Assembly: GCA_964579415.1 (NCBI GenBank) | Contig: CAZOGW010000132.1 | Coordinates: 1-8,018 of the forward strand | DNA from: CAZOGW01 sp964579415 | Lineage (GTDB): Bacteria > Actinomycetota > Acidimicrobiia > Spongiisociales > UBA5794 | DNA: 8,018 nt | Direction: 5' to 3' | In this document: in pieces, positions 1-5,825 of the stretch | Layout of the letters: each line of letters begins with the position of its first letter | How positions within the stretch are numbered: position 1 is the stretch's first letter | The notes under the pieces: generated by a model | What the model was told of the DNA's origin: nothing | Databases searched by the model: none | What the model saw: the letters and a program-made list of their open reading frames with translations, nothing else | Position numbers and translations under genes: made by a program

Positions 1-91
1 CAAAGCCCGGGGGGAGACGAAGCAGCCGCCCCCGTCAAAGCCCGGGGGGAGACGAAGCAGCCGCCCCCGCAAATCCGGGGTGAGACGAAGC
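1..91. repeat. GC-rich 35-bp tandem repeat, 2.6 copies, may extend left of the window
   Basis: Two units, 1-35 and 36-70, differ only in their last base (t/c). A third, diverged and shortened copy covers about 70-91 and keeps the core GAGACGAAGC. Each full unit can fold: CGGGGG at 8-13 can pair with CCCCCG at 29-34, and the same pairing recurs 35 bases later. Because the window starts at a unit boundary, more copies may lie to the left. It sits upstream of the membrane protein gene at 183. It has no open frame with protein-like composition. It could be an intergenic repeat family, a transcription-termination region for a gene to the left, or a minisatellite. Confidence 0.85.
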
Positions 92-169
92 CCGGGCCGG
101 CGCTTACGACCCGGCTCGCTCCTAGAGTCGTGGCATGGCTCCGCCCGCGGGCAGAGGCCGTACGCGAAC

Positions 170-176
170 GGAGGAG
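170..176 (+). promoter_or_regulatory. Strong ribosome binding site GGAGGAG fixing a GTG start at 183
   Basis: GGAGGAG lies 6 bases before GTG 183-185. The upstream in-frame ATG at 135 has no comparable site, and starting there would put a charged stretch before the signal peptide. This decides the start of the gene. Confidence 0.8.
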
Positions 177-182
177 TGCAGG

Positions 183-1241
183 GTGGGACATCGGGCACGG
201 CTGTCGGCGCTGGCCGTCGTCGCCGTGATGTTCGCGGCCCTTGCCCCCTCGGTGGCTGCCGCCGCCCAGGACCAGCCGCCCGCGACGTCGGGCGCGTTCG
301 AGGTGGCCGCTTTCGAGGTGACGCCGGCGCCTGCCCGGCTGGGGAGGGCGCTGCGCGTCACCGGTGAGTTGCACGGCATCGATACCGAACTGACCGGCAG
401 CCTGTTGCTGGATGGTGTCGACCTGGGGCCGGTGACGGTGTCTCCCGCGGGCCTGTTTGAAGCCGAGGTGCTGGTTCCCGACGACGCCACCACCGGAGGC
501 GTCCCGCTGGTCCTTGATCTGGGGTCGGCCGGTGCCGTCCCCCTGGCCACACTGGTGGTGGTCGAATCGACCGGGATCGACCTCTCCGCCGCCCTTTCGA
601 GCACCCTGGCCGACGATGAGGTGGAAGAGACGCCGGAGGCGGTCGAGGAGCCGCCTCCCAGCGTTGCGCCGACCACCATCGCAGCCGTGGCGCCACCGGT
701 CGAGCCGCCGCCGGTGGGGATCGCTGTCCTGGTGGCGGCTGCCGGAGTCGCCCTCTCGCTGGTCATCGCCATCGCCACCGCCATCGCGGTGCTGCGCCGC
801 CGCCGCCGGGAGGCGGATGCCCCCGGCGAGGTGGTGTTCAAGGGCGGGAAGGCTGTCGCCGCCGATCCCGCCGATTCCCGGCCCGCCGAGATGTCGTACC
901 GCGCCGGCGACCACGTCACTGCGCCCCCGCCCCTCTCGACGGGTTCGGCGGCCAAGGTGTCCCGGCTCGTCGACCTCAGTGTCGATGCCGGAACCACCTT
1001 CGAGGTGGTGGAGATCATCCAGTGGCTGAGCACGTCGGCCCGCCAGGAACGGGTCATCGCCCGTGCCGACTCCCTCACCCTGGCCCGTGAGGTGATGCGC
1101 AACGCCTGGAACGACCACGAGCCGGAGTCCCGTAGCCAGGAGGCGTGGTGGGAGATCCGCCGCACCGCCACGGCGTCCACCCTGTGGGTGATGCACGCCG
1201 GTTCCGACCGCGAGTTCCAGGTCGACGAGTCGACCCGGTAG
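183..1241 (+). CDS. Unknown secreted-type single-pass membrane protein with a cytosolic C-terminal domain
   Basis: 352 residues from the GTG start; no family recognised. Residues 1-28 look like a signal peptide: HRAR, a hydrophobic core, then SVAAAAQ. Residues about 40-130 are beta-rich with short alternating hydrophobic strands (e.g. GSLLLDGVDLGPVTV, ending LATLVVVEST) and resemble an Ig-like or adhesin-type sandwich. Residues 143-178 are an acidic, then Pro-rich linker. Residues 178-204 are a strong transmembrane helix followed by RRRRR (205-209), a stop-transfer signal that puts the C-terminus in the cytosol. The region 255-350 (DLSVDAGTTFEVVEIIQWL; AWWEIRRTATASTLWVMHAG) looks like a compact alpha/beta domain. 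A transmembrane receptor or envelope role is inference only. The gene is convergent with sufS, with 15 bases between stop codons. Confidence 0.8.
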   Translation: MGHRARLSALAVVAVMFAALAPSVAAAAQDQPPATSGAFEVAAFEVTPAPARLGRALRVTGELHGIDTELTGSLLLDGVDLGPVTVSPAGLFEAEVLVPDDATTGGVPLVLDLGSAGAVPLATLVVVESTGIDLSAALSSTLADDEVEETPEAVEEPPPSVAPTTIAAVAPPVEPPPVGIAVLVAAAGVALSLVIAIATAIAVLRRRRREADAPGEVVFKGGKAVAADPADSRPAEMSYRAGDHVTAPPPLSTGSAAKVSRLVDLSVDAGTTFEVVEIIQWLSTSARQERVIARADSLTLAREVMRNAWNDHEPESRSQEAWWEIRRTATASTLWVMHAGSDREFQVDESTR

Positions 1242-1250
1242 ACACCGGCT

Positions 1251-1264
1251 GCGGGGCTACCCGC
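1251..1264. terminator. Possible short bidirectional hairpin between convergent genes
   Basis: GCGGG (1251-1255) and CCCGC (1260-1264) form a 5-bp GC stem with loop GCTA in the 15-base gap between the convergent stop codons, overlapping the sufS stop. There is no T run on either strand, so intrinsic termination is weakly supported. Confidence 0.25.
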
Positions 1265-2489
1265 TGATCCCGAAGATCTCGCCGGCCCGGTGGAGGCCCT
1301 TGACCAGACGGTCGACGTCGGACTCGTCGGTGTAGACGTAGAAGGACGCACGGGCGGTCGACACCAGGCCCAGGTCGCGCATCAGCGGTTTGGCGCAGTG
1401 GTGCCCGGCGCGGATGGTGACGCCCTCTTCCTCGTCGAGGATGGTGGCGATGTCATGGGCGTGGACGTCGCCCAGCGTGAAGCTCACGGCACCGCCCCGG
1501 GCGGCCAGGTCTGACGGGCCGTGTACGGTGAGACCGGGCACTTCGGCGAGCCTCTCCAGGGCGTAGCCGGTGATGGCGACCTCGTGCTGGCGAACCGCGG
1601 CCATGCCGATCTTGTCGAGGTAGTCGACCGCGGCGCCGATGCCGACGGCCTGGGCGATGGGCGGGGTGCCGGCCTCGAACTTGTGAGGCACCGGGGCCCA
1701 GCGGGACTCGTAGAGCTGGACGTCGGAGATCATCTCACCGCCGCCGTAGGCCGGCTCCATCTCCTCGAGGAGGTCACGGCGTCCCCACAACCCGCCCAGC
1801 CCGGTGGGACCGAGCATCTTGTGGGAGCTGAAGGCGAGGAAGTCGACGCCCATGGTGCTCACGTCGGTGGGGAGATGGGGTACCGCCTGGGCGCCGTCCA
1901 CCACGACGATGGCGCCCACCGCCCGCGCCGCGGCGACGATGCGGTCCAGCGGCACGATGGTGCCGGTCACGTTGGACATGGCGCTGATGGCGACGACCCT
2001 GGTCGCCGGGGTGATGACCCGGTCTACGGCGTCCTGGTCGATCTGGTAGTCCCCGTCGATGGGGAGGTACGCCAGTTCGGCGCCGGTGTGGCGGGCGGCG
2101 AGCTGCCAGGGAACGATGTTGGAGTGGTGCTCCAGGATCGACATCACGATCCGGTCGCCGGGGCGGAGCCGGTTGAGGCCCCAGCCGATGGCGACGGTGT
2201 TGATACCGCCGGTGGTCCCGGAGGTGAACACCAGCTCCGAGGGCGAGGCGGCGCCGATGAAGGCGGCCACCTTGGCCCGGGCACCCTCGTAGGCGTTGGT
2301 CGCCTCCTCCGACAGCGCATAGGCGCCACGGTGGACGTTGGCGTTGCTGGAGCGGTAGAAGTGGGAGATGGCGTCGATGACCTGGTGGGGCTTCTGGCTG
2401 GTGGCGGCCGAGTCCAGGTAGACGATGGGGTGCCCGTTCTCCTCGCGCTCGAGGAGCGGGAAGTCGCCACGGAGGTGGCGCAGGTCCAT
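1257..2489 (-). CDS. sufS: Cysteine desulfurase SufS
   Basis: 410 residues, normal length for group II (SufS/CsdA) PLP-dependent desulfurases. The enzyme removes sulfur from L-cysteine as a persulfide for cytosolic Fe-S cluster assembly, leaving alanine. Visible motifs: N-terminal YLDSAATSQKP (24-34), NVHRGAYALS (51-60), the SSHKMLGPTG segment with the PLP-binding Lys at 224, and RAGHHCAKP with the catalytic Cys at 365. STARASFYVYT places Arg380 at the substrate-carboxylate position; the spacing matches E. coli SufS as known from the family. The start ATG overlaps the sufC stop by one base (TGATG) without a clear ribosome binding site, so translation is probably coupled to sufC. No SufU or IscU acceptor follows; the next gene is convergent. 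Confidence 0.96.
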   Translation of the reverse strand: MDLRHLRGDFPLLEREENGHPIVYLDSAATSQKPHQVIDAISHFYRSSNANVHRGAYALSEEATNAYEGARAKVAAFIGAASPSELVFTSGTTGGINTVAIGWGLNRLRPGDRIVMSILEHHSNIVPWQLAARHTGAELAYLPIDGDYQIDQDAVDRVITPATRVVAISAMSNVTGTIVPLDRIVAAARAVGAIVVVDGAQAVPHLPTDVSTMGVDFLAFSSHKMLGPTGLGGLWGRRDLLEEMEPAYGGGEMISDVQLYESRWAPVPHKFEAGTPPIAQAVGIGAAVDYLDKIGMAAVRQHEVAITGYALERLAEVPGLTVHGPSDLAARGGAVSFTLGDVHAHDIATILDEEEGVTIRAGHHCAKPLMRDLGLVSTARASFYVYTDESDVDRLVKGLHRAGEIFGISG

Positions 2490-3247
2490 CAGGCGGCCGA
2501 CCCCGCCGGGCGGAACGCCTCGTAGCCGTCCTCCTCCACCCGCTTGGCCAGGTCGGGCCCGCCGCTTTCCACAACCCGGCCGTCGACGAAGACGTGCACG
2601 TGGGTGGGGTCGATGTAGTCGAGCATCCGCTGGTAGTGGGTGATGATGAGGAAGCCGTTGTGGTCGCCGGCGACCCGGGCGACCCCCTCGGCGACGGTGC
2701 GCAGGGCGTCGATGTCGAGCCCGGAGTCGGTCTCGTCGAGAACGGCCAGCTCGGGCTGGAGAACTGCCATCTGCAGGATCTCGTTGCGCTTACGTTCACC
2801 GCCGGAGAAGCCCTCGTTGAGGTAGCGGTCGGCGAACGACGCCTCCATGCCCAGTTCCTTCATGGCGTCCATGACCTTGAGCCGCAGCTCGAGGACGGTG
2901 AAGTCGGTGCCGGTACGGTTGGAAAGGGCCGCCCTGAGGAAGTTGACCACCGAAACCCCGGGCACCTCCTCGGGGTACTGGAAGCCGAGGAACATGCCGG
3001 CGCGGCCCCGCTCGTTGGGGGTCCACTCGGCGATGTTCTCACCCTTGTAGAGGATGCGCCCCCCGGTGACCCGGTAGGCGGGGTGGCCCAGCAGCACCAT
3101 GGCCAGGGTGCTCTTGCCGGAGCCGTTGGGTCCCATGAGGGCGTGGACCTCGCCGCGGTCGATGGTGAGGTCGAGGCCCTTGACGATCTCGGTGTCGCCG
3201 GCGCTGACGCGCAGGTCCTCGATGGAGAGCAGTGGGTGGGAAGGCAT
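2489..3247 (-). CDS. sufC: Fe-S cluster assembly ATPase SufC
   Basis: 252 residues, typical SufC length. It is the cytosolic ABC-type ATPase that drives the SufBCD scaffold during cluster assembly. Walker A is GPNGSGKST (39-47). The Q-loop region GFQYPEEVPGVSV (88-100), with the PEE that is common in SufC, follows. The ABC signature is FSGGERKR (147-154), Walker B with its Glu is LAVLDETDSGLD (167-178), and the switch His is 204 in IITHYQ. There are no membrane segments. It overlaps sufS by one base. SufB and SufD, its obligate partners, are absent nearby; the gene upstream is an MBL-fold hydrolase 48 bases away. Its transcript may start at or next to the ATG, since a TACAAT -10 box ends 7 bases before it and no Shine-Dalgarno sequence is visible. 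Confidence 0.96.
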   Translation of the reverse strand: MPSHPLLSIEDLRVSAGDTEIVKGLDLTIDRGEVHALMGPNGSGKSTLAMVLLGHPAYRVTGGRILYKGENIAEWTPNERGRAGMFLGFQYPEEVPGVSVVNFLRAALSNRTGTDFTVLELRLKVMDAMKELGMEASFADRYLNEGFSGGERKRNEILQMAVLQPELAVLDETDSGLDIDALRTVAEGVARVAGDHNGFLIITHYQRMLDYIDPTHVHVFVDGRVVESGGPDLAKRVEEDGYEAFRPAGSAA

Positions 3248-3254
3248 GGGCCGG

Positions 3255-3260
3255 ATTGTA
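3255..3260 (-). promoter_or_regulatory. Candidate -10 box TACAAT for a leaderless sufC transcript
   Basis: On the minus strand TACAAT is followed by 7 bases and then the sufC ATG, so transcription would begin at or next to the start codon. No Shine-Dalgarno sequence is visible, which fits leaderless initiation, common in Actinobacteria. No good -35 was found. A promoter here would uncouple sufC-sufS from the hydrolase gene upstream. Confidence 0.45.
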
Positions 3261-3271
3261 ACGATGCCCTG

Positions 3272-3290
3272 CCCCCTACCCGGACGGGGG
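3272..3290 (-). terminator. Weak hairpin after the MBL hydrolase gene
   Basis: CCCCC (3272-3276) can pair with GGGGG (3286-3290) across a 9-base loop, just past the stop codon of the hydrolase gene and before the proposed sufC -10 box. There is no U tract. It could attenuate read-through into sufC or be chance in GC-rich DNA. Confidence 0.25.
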
Positions 3291-3295
3291 TGCCG

Positions 3296-3898
3296 TCACC
3301 AGCCCCGGGCTCGCCAGCGCTCCAGCGAGGGCGCTTCGGTGCCGATCGTGGTGTCGAGGCCGTGGCCGGGTAGCACCAGCGTCGTCGGGTCCAGAGTGAA
3401 GAGCTTCCGCTCCACACTGTCGATGATCCGCGGGAACGAGCCGTCGCCGGTGGAGCCGGGGCCTCCGGGGAACAGCGTGTCGCCGGTGAGCACGGCCCCG
3501 TCCAGGACCAGGCACACCGATCCCGGGGTATGGCCCGGGGTGTGCAACACCTCGACGGTCAGCTCACCGACCCGGAGCGGTCCCTCACGCAGCGGCTGGC
3601 TTCCGTCGATGCCGGCTCGGGCGTCGTCGTCGGCATGGACCAGGAAGGGAACGTCCAAGGCCTCGGCTACGGCAGCCGCTGCATCGACGTGGTCGTGATG
3701 GCCATGTGTCGCCACCACGCCGACCGGTGAGACGTCACCGGCCGCAGCCAGTACCCGCCCGGCCTCGTCCCCGGCGTCGACCACCAGCGCCGCACCCGTC
3801 GCGGTACAGGCGACGACATAGACATTCGTCTCCCACGCCCCCACGCAAACCTTGCGTACCAGCGCCCCGCCCCCCTCAAAATGCCAAGGCAGAGTCAT
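3296..3898 (-). CDS. MBL-fold metallo-hydrolase (glyoxalase II-like)
   Basis: 200 residues, single metallo-beta-lactamase domain, cytosolic. Metal ligands are visible: HGHHDH with His65, His67, Asp69 and His70, then His123 in HTPGHTPGS, Asp140 in LTGDTLF and His179 in LPGHG. This full set fits the glyoxalase II-like branch with two metals. ETNVYVVA (23-30) is the usual first strand of this group. The C-terminal substrate domain of true glyoxalase II is missing, so the substrate cannot be named; thioesters such as S-lactoylglutathione or mycothiol analogues are possible. The N-terminus is uncertain: homologues usually begin near VRKVCVG (residue 14), but no standard start codon is visible there, so the ATG at 3898 was kept. 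The gene is 34 bases downstream of the thioredoxin-like gene, across a heptamer repeat. Confidence 0.88.
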   Translation of the reverse strand: MTLPWHFEGGGALVRKVCVGAWETNVYVVACTATGAALVVDAGDEAGRVLAAAGDVSPVGVVATHGHHDHVDAAAAVAEALDVPFLVHADDDARAGIDGSQPLREGPLRVGELTVEVLHTPGHTPGSVCLVLDGAVLTGDTLFPGGPGSTGDGSFPRIIDSVERKLFTLDPTTLVLPGHGLDTTIGTEAPSLERWRARGW

Positions 3899-3910
3899 GC
3901 GCCCTCTTGC

Positions 3911-3931
3911 GTAGTACGTAGTACGTAGTAC
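3911..3931 (-). repeat. Heptamer array A: three GTACTAC units after a stop codon
   Basis: On the minus strand three exact GTACTAC units begin one base after the TAG of the thioredoxin-like gene and lie within the 34-base gap before the MBL hydrolase ATG. Related arrays occur at 7707-7734 and 7801-7828. Successive units can form small stems such as TACGT-ACT-ACGTA. Function unknown; a 3'-end processing, termination or protein-binding role is possible. Confidence 0.85.
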
Positions 3932-3932
3932 G

Positions 3933-4706
3933 CTACGAAGCCGCTTCCTCCAAATACGCCTCGAGCTGATCGACGCTCAGCTCACCGGCGCTGCGGCGCA
4001 CCACGTTGCCGTCGGCGTCGAGGAACACCCAGTAGGGGAACGCGCCGGCGCCGTAGGCGAGAAGCGCATCGTCGGAAGCGCTGTCACGCATTACCGGCGA
4101 CGTCCAGCCCTCACGCTCCAGCCATGCCGACGGCGGGTAGTTCTCGCGGGCTGAGTTCATCGAGGTTGCGACGGAGCGGATCTCGACACCGGGGACGCCG
4201 CCACCGGCGTCGAGCCATTGCTGTACCCGCGGAACCTCGACCTGGCAGTGGGGGCACCAGTGGGCCAGGAAGACGACGCCCATCGGGGTGCCGGCGCCGC
4301 CGATTGACACGGCGTTGCCGTCGAAGTCCTCACCCTGGACGACCGGGGCGGCCATGCCGATGGCGGGGTCGGCGGCGCCCTCGGAGAAGGGCGGCAGCGA
4401 CTCCCCGGCGAGTTCAGGCTCGCCGGCCTCGGTGCCGATGGGCTTGTCCGAGCTGAACACGATGGCTGCCACCAGTGCCAGCGCTACCACGCCGAACACG
4501 ATCCCCAGCCACGGGATCTTCTTGGCGGACTTTTTCTCGGCGCCCGCGGCGGGCTTGCCGCCGGCGGCCTTGGAGATGGGGGTCGAGCCGCTCTTCTTGT
4601 TGGAGCCGCCGGCGTTCTTCGCAGGGGCGGCCTTGGCCGGCGCCGACGAGCGCTTCGCCGCCGGCGACTTGTCCTGGGGACGCTTCGGGTTCTTCGCAGT
4701 GGTCAC
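3933..4706 (-). CDS. Membrane-anchored thioredoxin-fold oxidoreductase with CPHC active site (TlpA/DsbA-like)
   Basis: 257 residues. Residues 1-63 form a Lys/Ala/Pro-rich, disordered-looking cytosolic tail. Residues 65-85 are one transmembrane helix (WLGIVFGVVALALVAAIVF). Residues 86-115 are an acidic linker and 116-257 a thioredoxin-like domain outside the membrane. HWCPHC places the redox pair at Cys151 and Cys154, and AFPYWVFLD carries the expected cis-Pro at 224. The layout resembles TlpA/ResA proteins, but the CPHC dipeptide is that of oxidizing DsbA. Being translated directly after DsbB (GTGA overlap) suggests it donates disulfides to exported proteins and is reoxidized by that partner. 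The GTG start is supported by GGAGGAG 5 bases upstream. A reductive, cytochrome c maturation-type role is the alternative. Confidence 0.88.
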   Translation of the reverse strand: MTTAKNPKRPQDKSPAAKRSSAPAKAAPAKNAGGSNKKSGSTPISKAAGGKPAAGAEKKSAKKIPWLGIVFGVVALALVAAIVFSSDKPIGTEAGEPELAGESLPPFSEGAADPAIGMAAPVVQGEDFDGNAVSIGGAGTPMGVVFLAHWCPHCQVEVPRVQQWLDAGGGVPGVEIRSVATSMNSARENYPPSAWLEREGWTSPVMRDSASDDALLAYGAGAFPYWVFLDADGNVVRRSAGELSVDQLEAYLEEAAS

Positions 4707-5278
4707 ACGGGCTCCTCCGTGCCGGCGAACTCAGCCTCGAGCTCGATGTGGCGGTCGTTGTCACGCATCACGACCATCAAGACGATGATAAGCCCGAAGG
4801 CGGCGAACGCCATCGTCGGGATCGTGATGAAACCGTATTCCTCGATGAGCTTGGTGGTGCAGGGGACCATGGGGTTGCACGAGTCCCCGGCGAGGCTGGG
4901 GAACTCCTCGATGATGCGGTGGTAGGTGCTGGCGAGGATGCCGATGGTGGCGAGGGGAAGGGTGTACCACCACACCTTGCGGTCCTTCCGCCAGGCGGCG
5001 ATCCCGAAGATGATCGACTGCGGGTACATGAGGATGCGCTGGATCCAGCACCACTTGCACGGCTCGAGGTGGGCGATCTCGGAGAGGTAGAGGCTTCCCA
5101 GTGTCGCCGTGGCCGCCACCAGGAAGGCGAAGGGCAGTTCCTTGCCGTAGAGCGACTCGGAGATGTTGCGGCGGACGCCGGCCAGGCTCGGCGAGAACCT
5201 GCTCCCCACCAGGATCACCACCGCGACCAGGAGAACAACGAGCGACAGCATCGCCAGCGTGGCGAAGAACAAGCTCAT
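4703..5278 (-). CDS. dsbB: Disulfide bond formation protein B family (DsbB/BdbC-type), five transmembrane helices
   Basis: 191 residues from ATG 5278. It would reoxidize a thioredoxin-fold partner and pass electrons to quinone in the membrane. Hydrophobic segments are near 2-26, 48-68, 82-96, 102-119 and 149-171. Positive charges (Arg27, Arg36, Arg37; RKDRK 97-101) place the two main loops inside. Both Cys pairs then face out: Cys74/Cys77 in EPCKWCWIQR, where the Arg after the pair is typical of DsbB, and Cys134/Cys140 in the second outer loop. The extra first helix relative to E. coli DsbB fits five-helix BdbC-like forms. The open frame runs back to an ATG at 5332, but that would add a Pro-rich outside tail. 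A GGAGG at 5302-5306 sits 23 bases from ATG 5278, so the exact start is uncertain. Its stop overlaps the next gene. Confidence 0.9.
   Translation of the reverse strand: MSLFFATLAMLSLVVLLVAVVILVGSRFSPSLAGVRRNISESLYGKELPFAFLVAATATLGSLYLSEIAHLEPCKWCWIQRILMYPQSIIFGIAAWRKDRKVWWYTLPLATIGILASTYHRIIEEFPSLAGDSCNPMVPCTTKLIEEYGFITIPTMAFAAFGLIIVLMVVMRDNDRHIELEAEFAGTEEPV
4712..4718 (-). promoter_or_regulatory. Ribosome binding site GGAGGAG for the CPHC thioredoxin-like gene
   Basis: On the minus strand GGAGGAG lies inside the last codons of dsbB, 5 bases before GTG 4706. It supports the GTG start and the four-base GTGA overlap with the dsbB stop. Confidence 0.75.
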
Positions 5279-5322
5279 GGCAGGCAAGGTTGAAATCGCA
5301 ACCTCCGGGGGAAGTTGGAGGC

Positions 5323-5332
5323 ACGGTACCAT
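5323..5332. promoter_or_regulatory. Candidate bidirectional promoter: overlapping divergent -10 boxes
   Basis: The plus strand has TACCAT at 5327-5332, 7 bases before ATG 5340, the same spacing as at sufC. The minus strand has TACCGT at 5328-5323, pointing toward dsbB and giving a leader of roughly 40 bases that contains GGAGG (5302-5306). The two boxes overlap around the palindrome GGTACC (5325-5330). No convincing -35 was seen on either side. Confidence 0.4.
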
Positions 5333-5339
5333 CGTGCGT

Positions 5340-5825
5340 ATGCAACCCGTCCTCCTCGCCGGCGCCCTGGTGATCGTGCTGGTGGTCGTCGCCCTGGCCT
5401 TCGCCTGGCAGGAGCGGAGACCACCCGGTGACGACGCCGTGATCTACGGGGTGGAGGACGCCCTGGCCTTCGTGATGGCCCGCCTCAGCGACGAGTCCGC
5501 CGCCCTGGTGGGCAGGGCCGACGTCCGGCGCATCCTGGAATGGGAGATGAGATACCTCCAGGACCCGTCGCTGCGGGACTCCGAGGTGGCCGTTGTCGGG
5601 GGCATGGACGCCGCCGACTACGCCCAGCGTCGGGCGATGGCGCAGGGGCACCCCTACGAGCCGTCTGCCATCATCGAGGTGTTGGAGTTGCAGGCGGCGT
5701 ACCTGGCGACGCTGGGCGCGGTGGGCGACCCGGTGACCGCCGAAGAGGTGGCGGAGATCACCGCCGCCGAAGGTGTCATCCTCGCCGGAGAAGAGGTAAC
5801 CCCTGCCGAGGAGGAGGCAATATGA
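5340..5825 (+). CDS. Small membrane-anchored protein of unknown function, coupled to acyl-CoA mutase
   Basis: 161 residues; family not recognised. Residues 2-22 are a single hydrophobic helix (PVLLAGALVIVLVVVALAFA) followed by QERR, so it is probably an uncleaved anchor or signal. The remainder is soluble, acidic and mostly helical: DDAVIYGVEDALAFVMARL (31-49), VRRILEWEMRYLQD (62-75), IIEVLELQAAYLATLG (111-126), then an acidic tail with TAEEVAEI and TPAEEEAI. No catalytic motif is evident. ATG 5340 was chosen because it directly precedes the hydrophobic helix; GTG 5334 in the same frame is an alternative and lies 12 bases from GGAGG at 5317-5321. Its stop overlaps the mutase start (ATGA), so the two are translated together. 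A functional link to the mutase is inference. Confidence 0.8.
   Translation: MQPVLLAGALVIVLVVVALAFAWQERRPPGDDAVIYGVEDALAFVMARLSDESAALVGRADVRRILEWEMRYLQDPSLRDSEVAVVGGMDAADYAQRRAMAQGHPYEPSAIIEVLELQAAYLATLGAVGDPVTAEEVAEITAAEGVILAGEEVTPAEEEAI
5808..5817 (+). promoter_or_regulatory. Ribosome binding site GAGGAGGAGG fixing the mutase start at 5822
   Basis: A purine run ending 4 bases before ATG 5822, inside the end of the preceding gene. It decides for this start over an in-frame upstream ATG at 5540, whose extra 94 residues are Gly/Arg-rich and overlap the real gene in another frame. Confidence 0.85.

Noticed and set aside
1..91. CRISPR array
   Set aside because: Units are directly adjacent with no variable spacers, and the unit is a simple GC-rich tandem repeat.
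122..1351. Long minus-strand open frame opposite the membrane protein gene
   Set aside because: Ser/Thr/Arg/Ala-rich low-complexity translation with no motif, fully antisense to a gene with a strong ribosome binding site; an expected shadow in GC-rich DNA.
1521..2525. Plus-strand open frame of 334 codons opposite sufS
   Set aside because: Gly/Asp/Val/His-rich translation without domain features, antisense to a well-supported gene.
1774..2799. Minus-strand open frame of 341 codons across the sufC-sufS junction
   Set aside because: Runs in another frame over two genes with intact catalytic motifs; Arg/Pro-rich shadow.
3911..3931. Heptamer arrays as CRISPR or attachment sites
   Set aside because: Seven-base period without spacers; no integrase, tRNA gene or transposase is present in the window.
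5279..5332. Longer DsbB form starting at ATG 5332
   Set aside because: Adds 18 residues of Pro-rich sequence before the first helix and has no ribosome binding site; possible but less likely than ATG 5278.
5540..5821. N-terminal extension of the mutase to ATG 5540
   Set aside because: The extension is Gly/Arg-rich and overlaps the upstream gene in a different frame; ATG 5822 has a strong ribosome binding site and an ATGA overlap.
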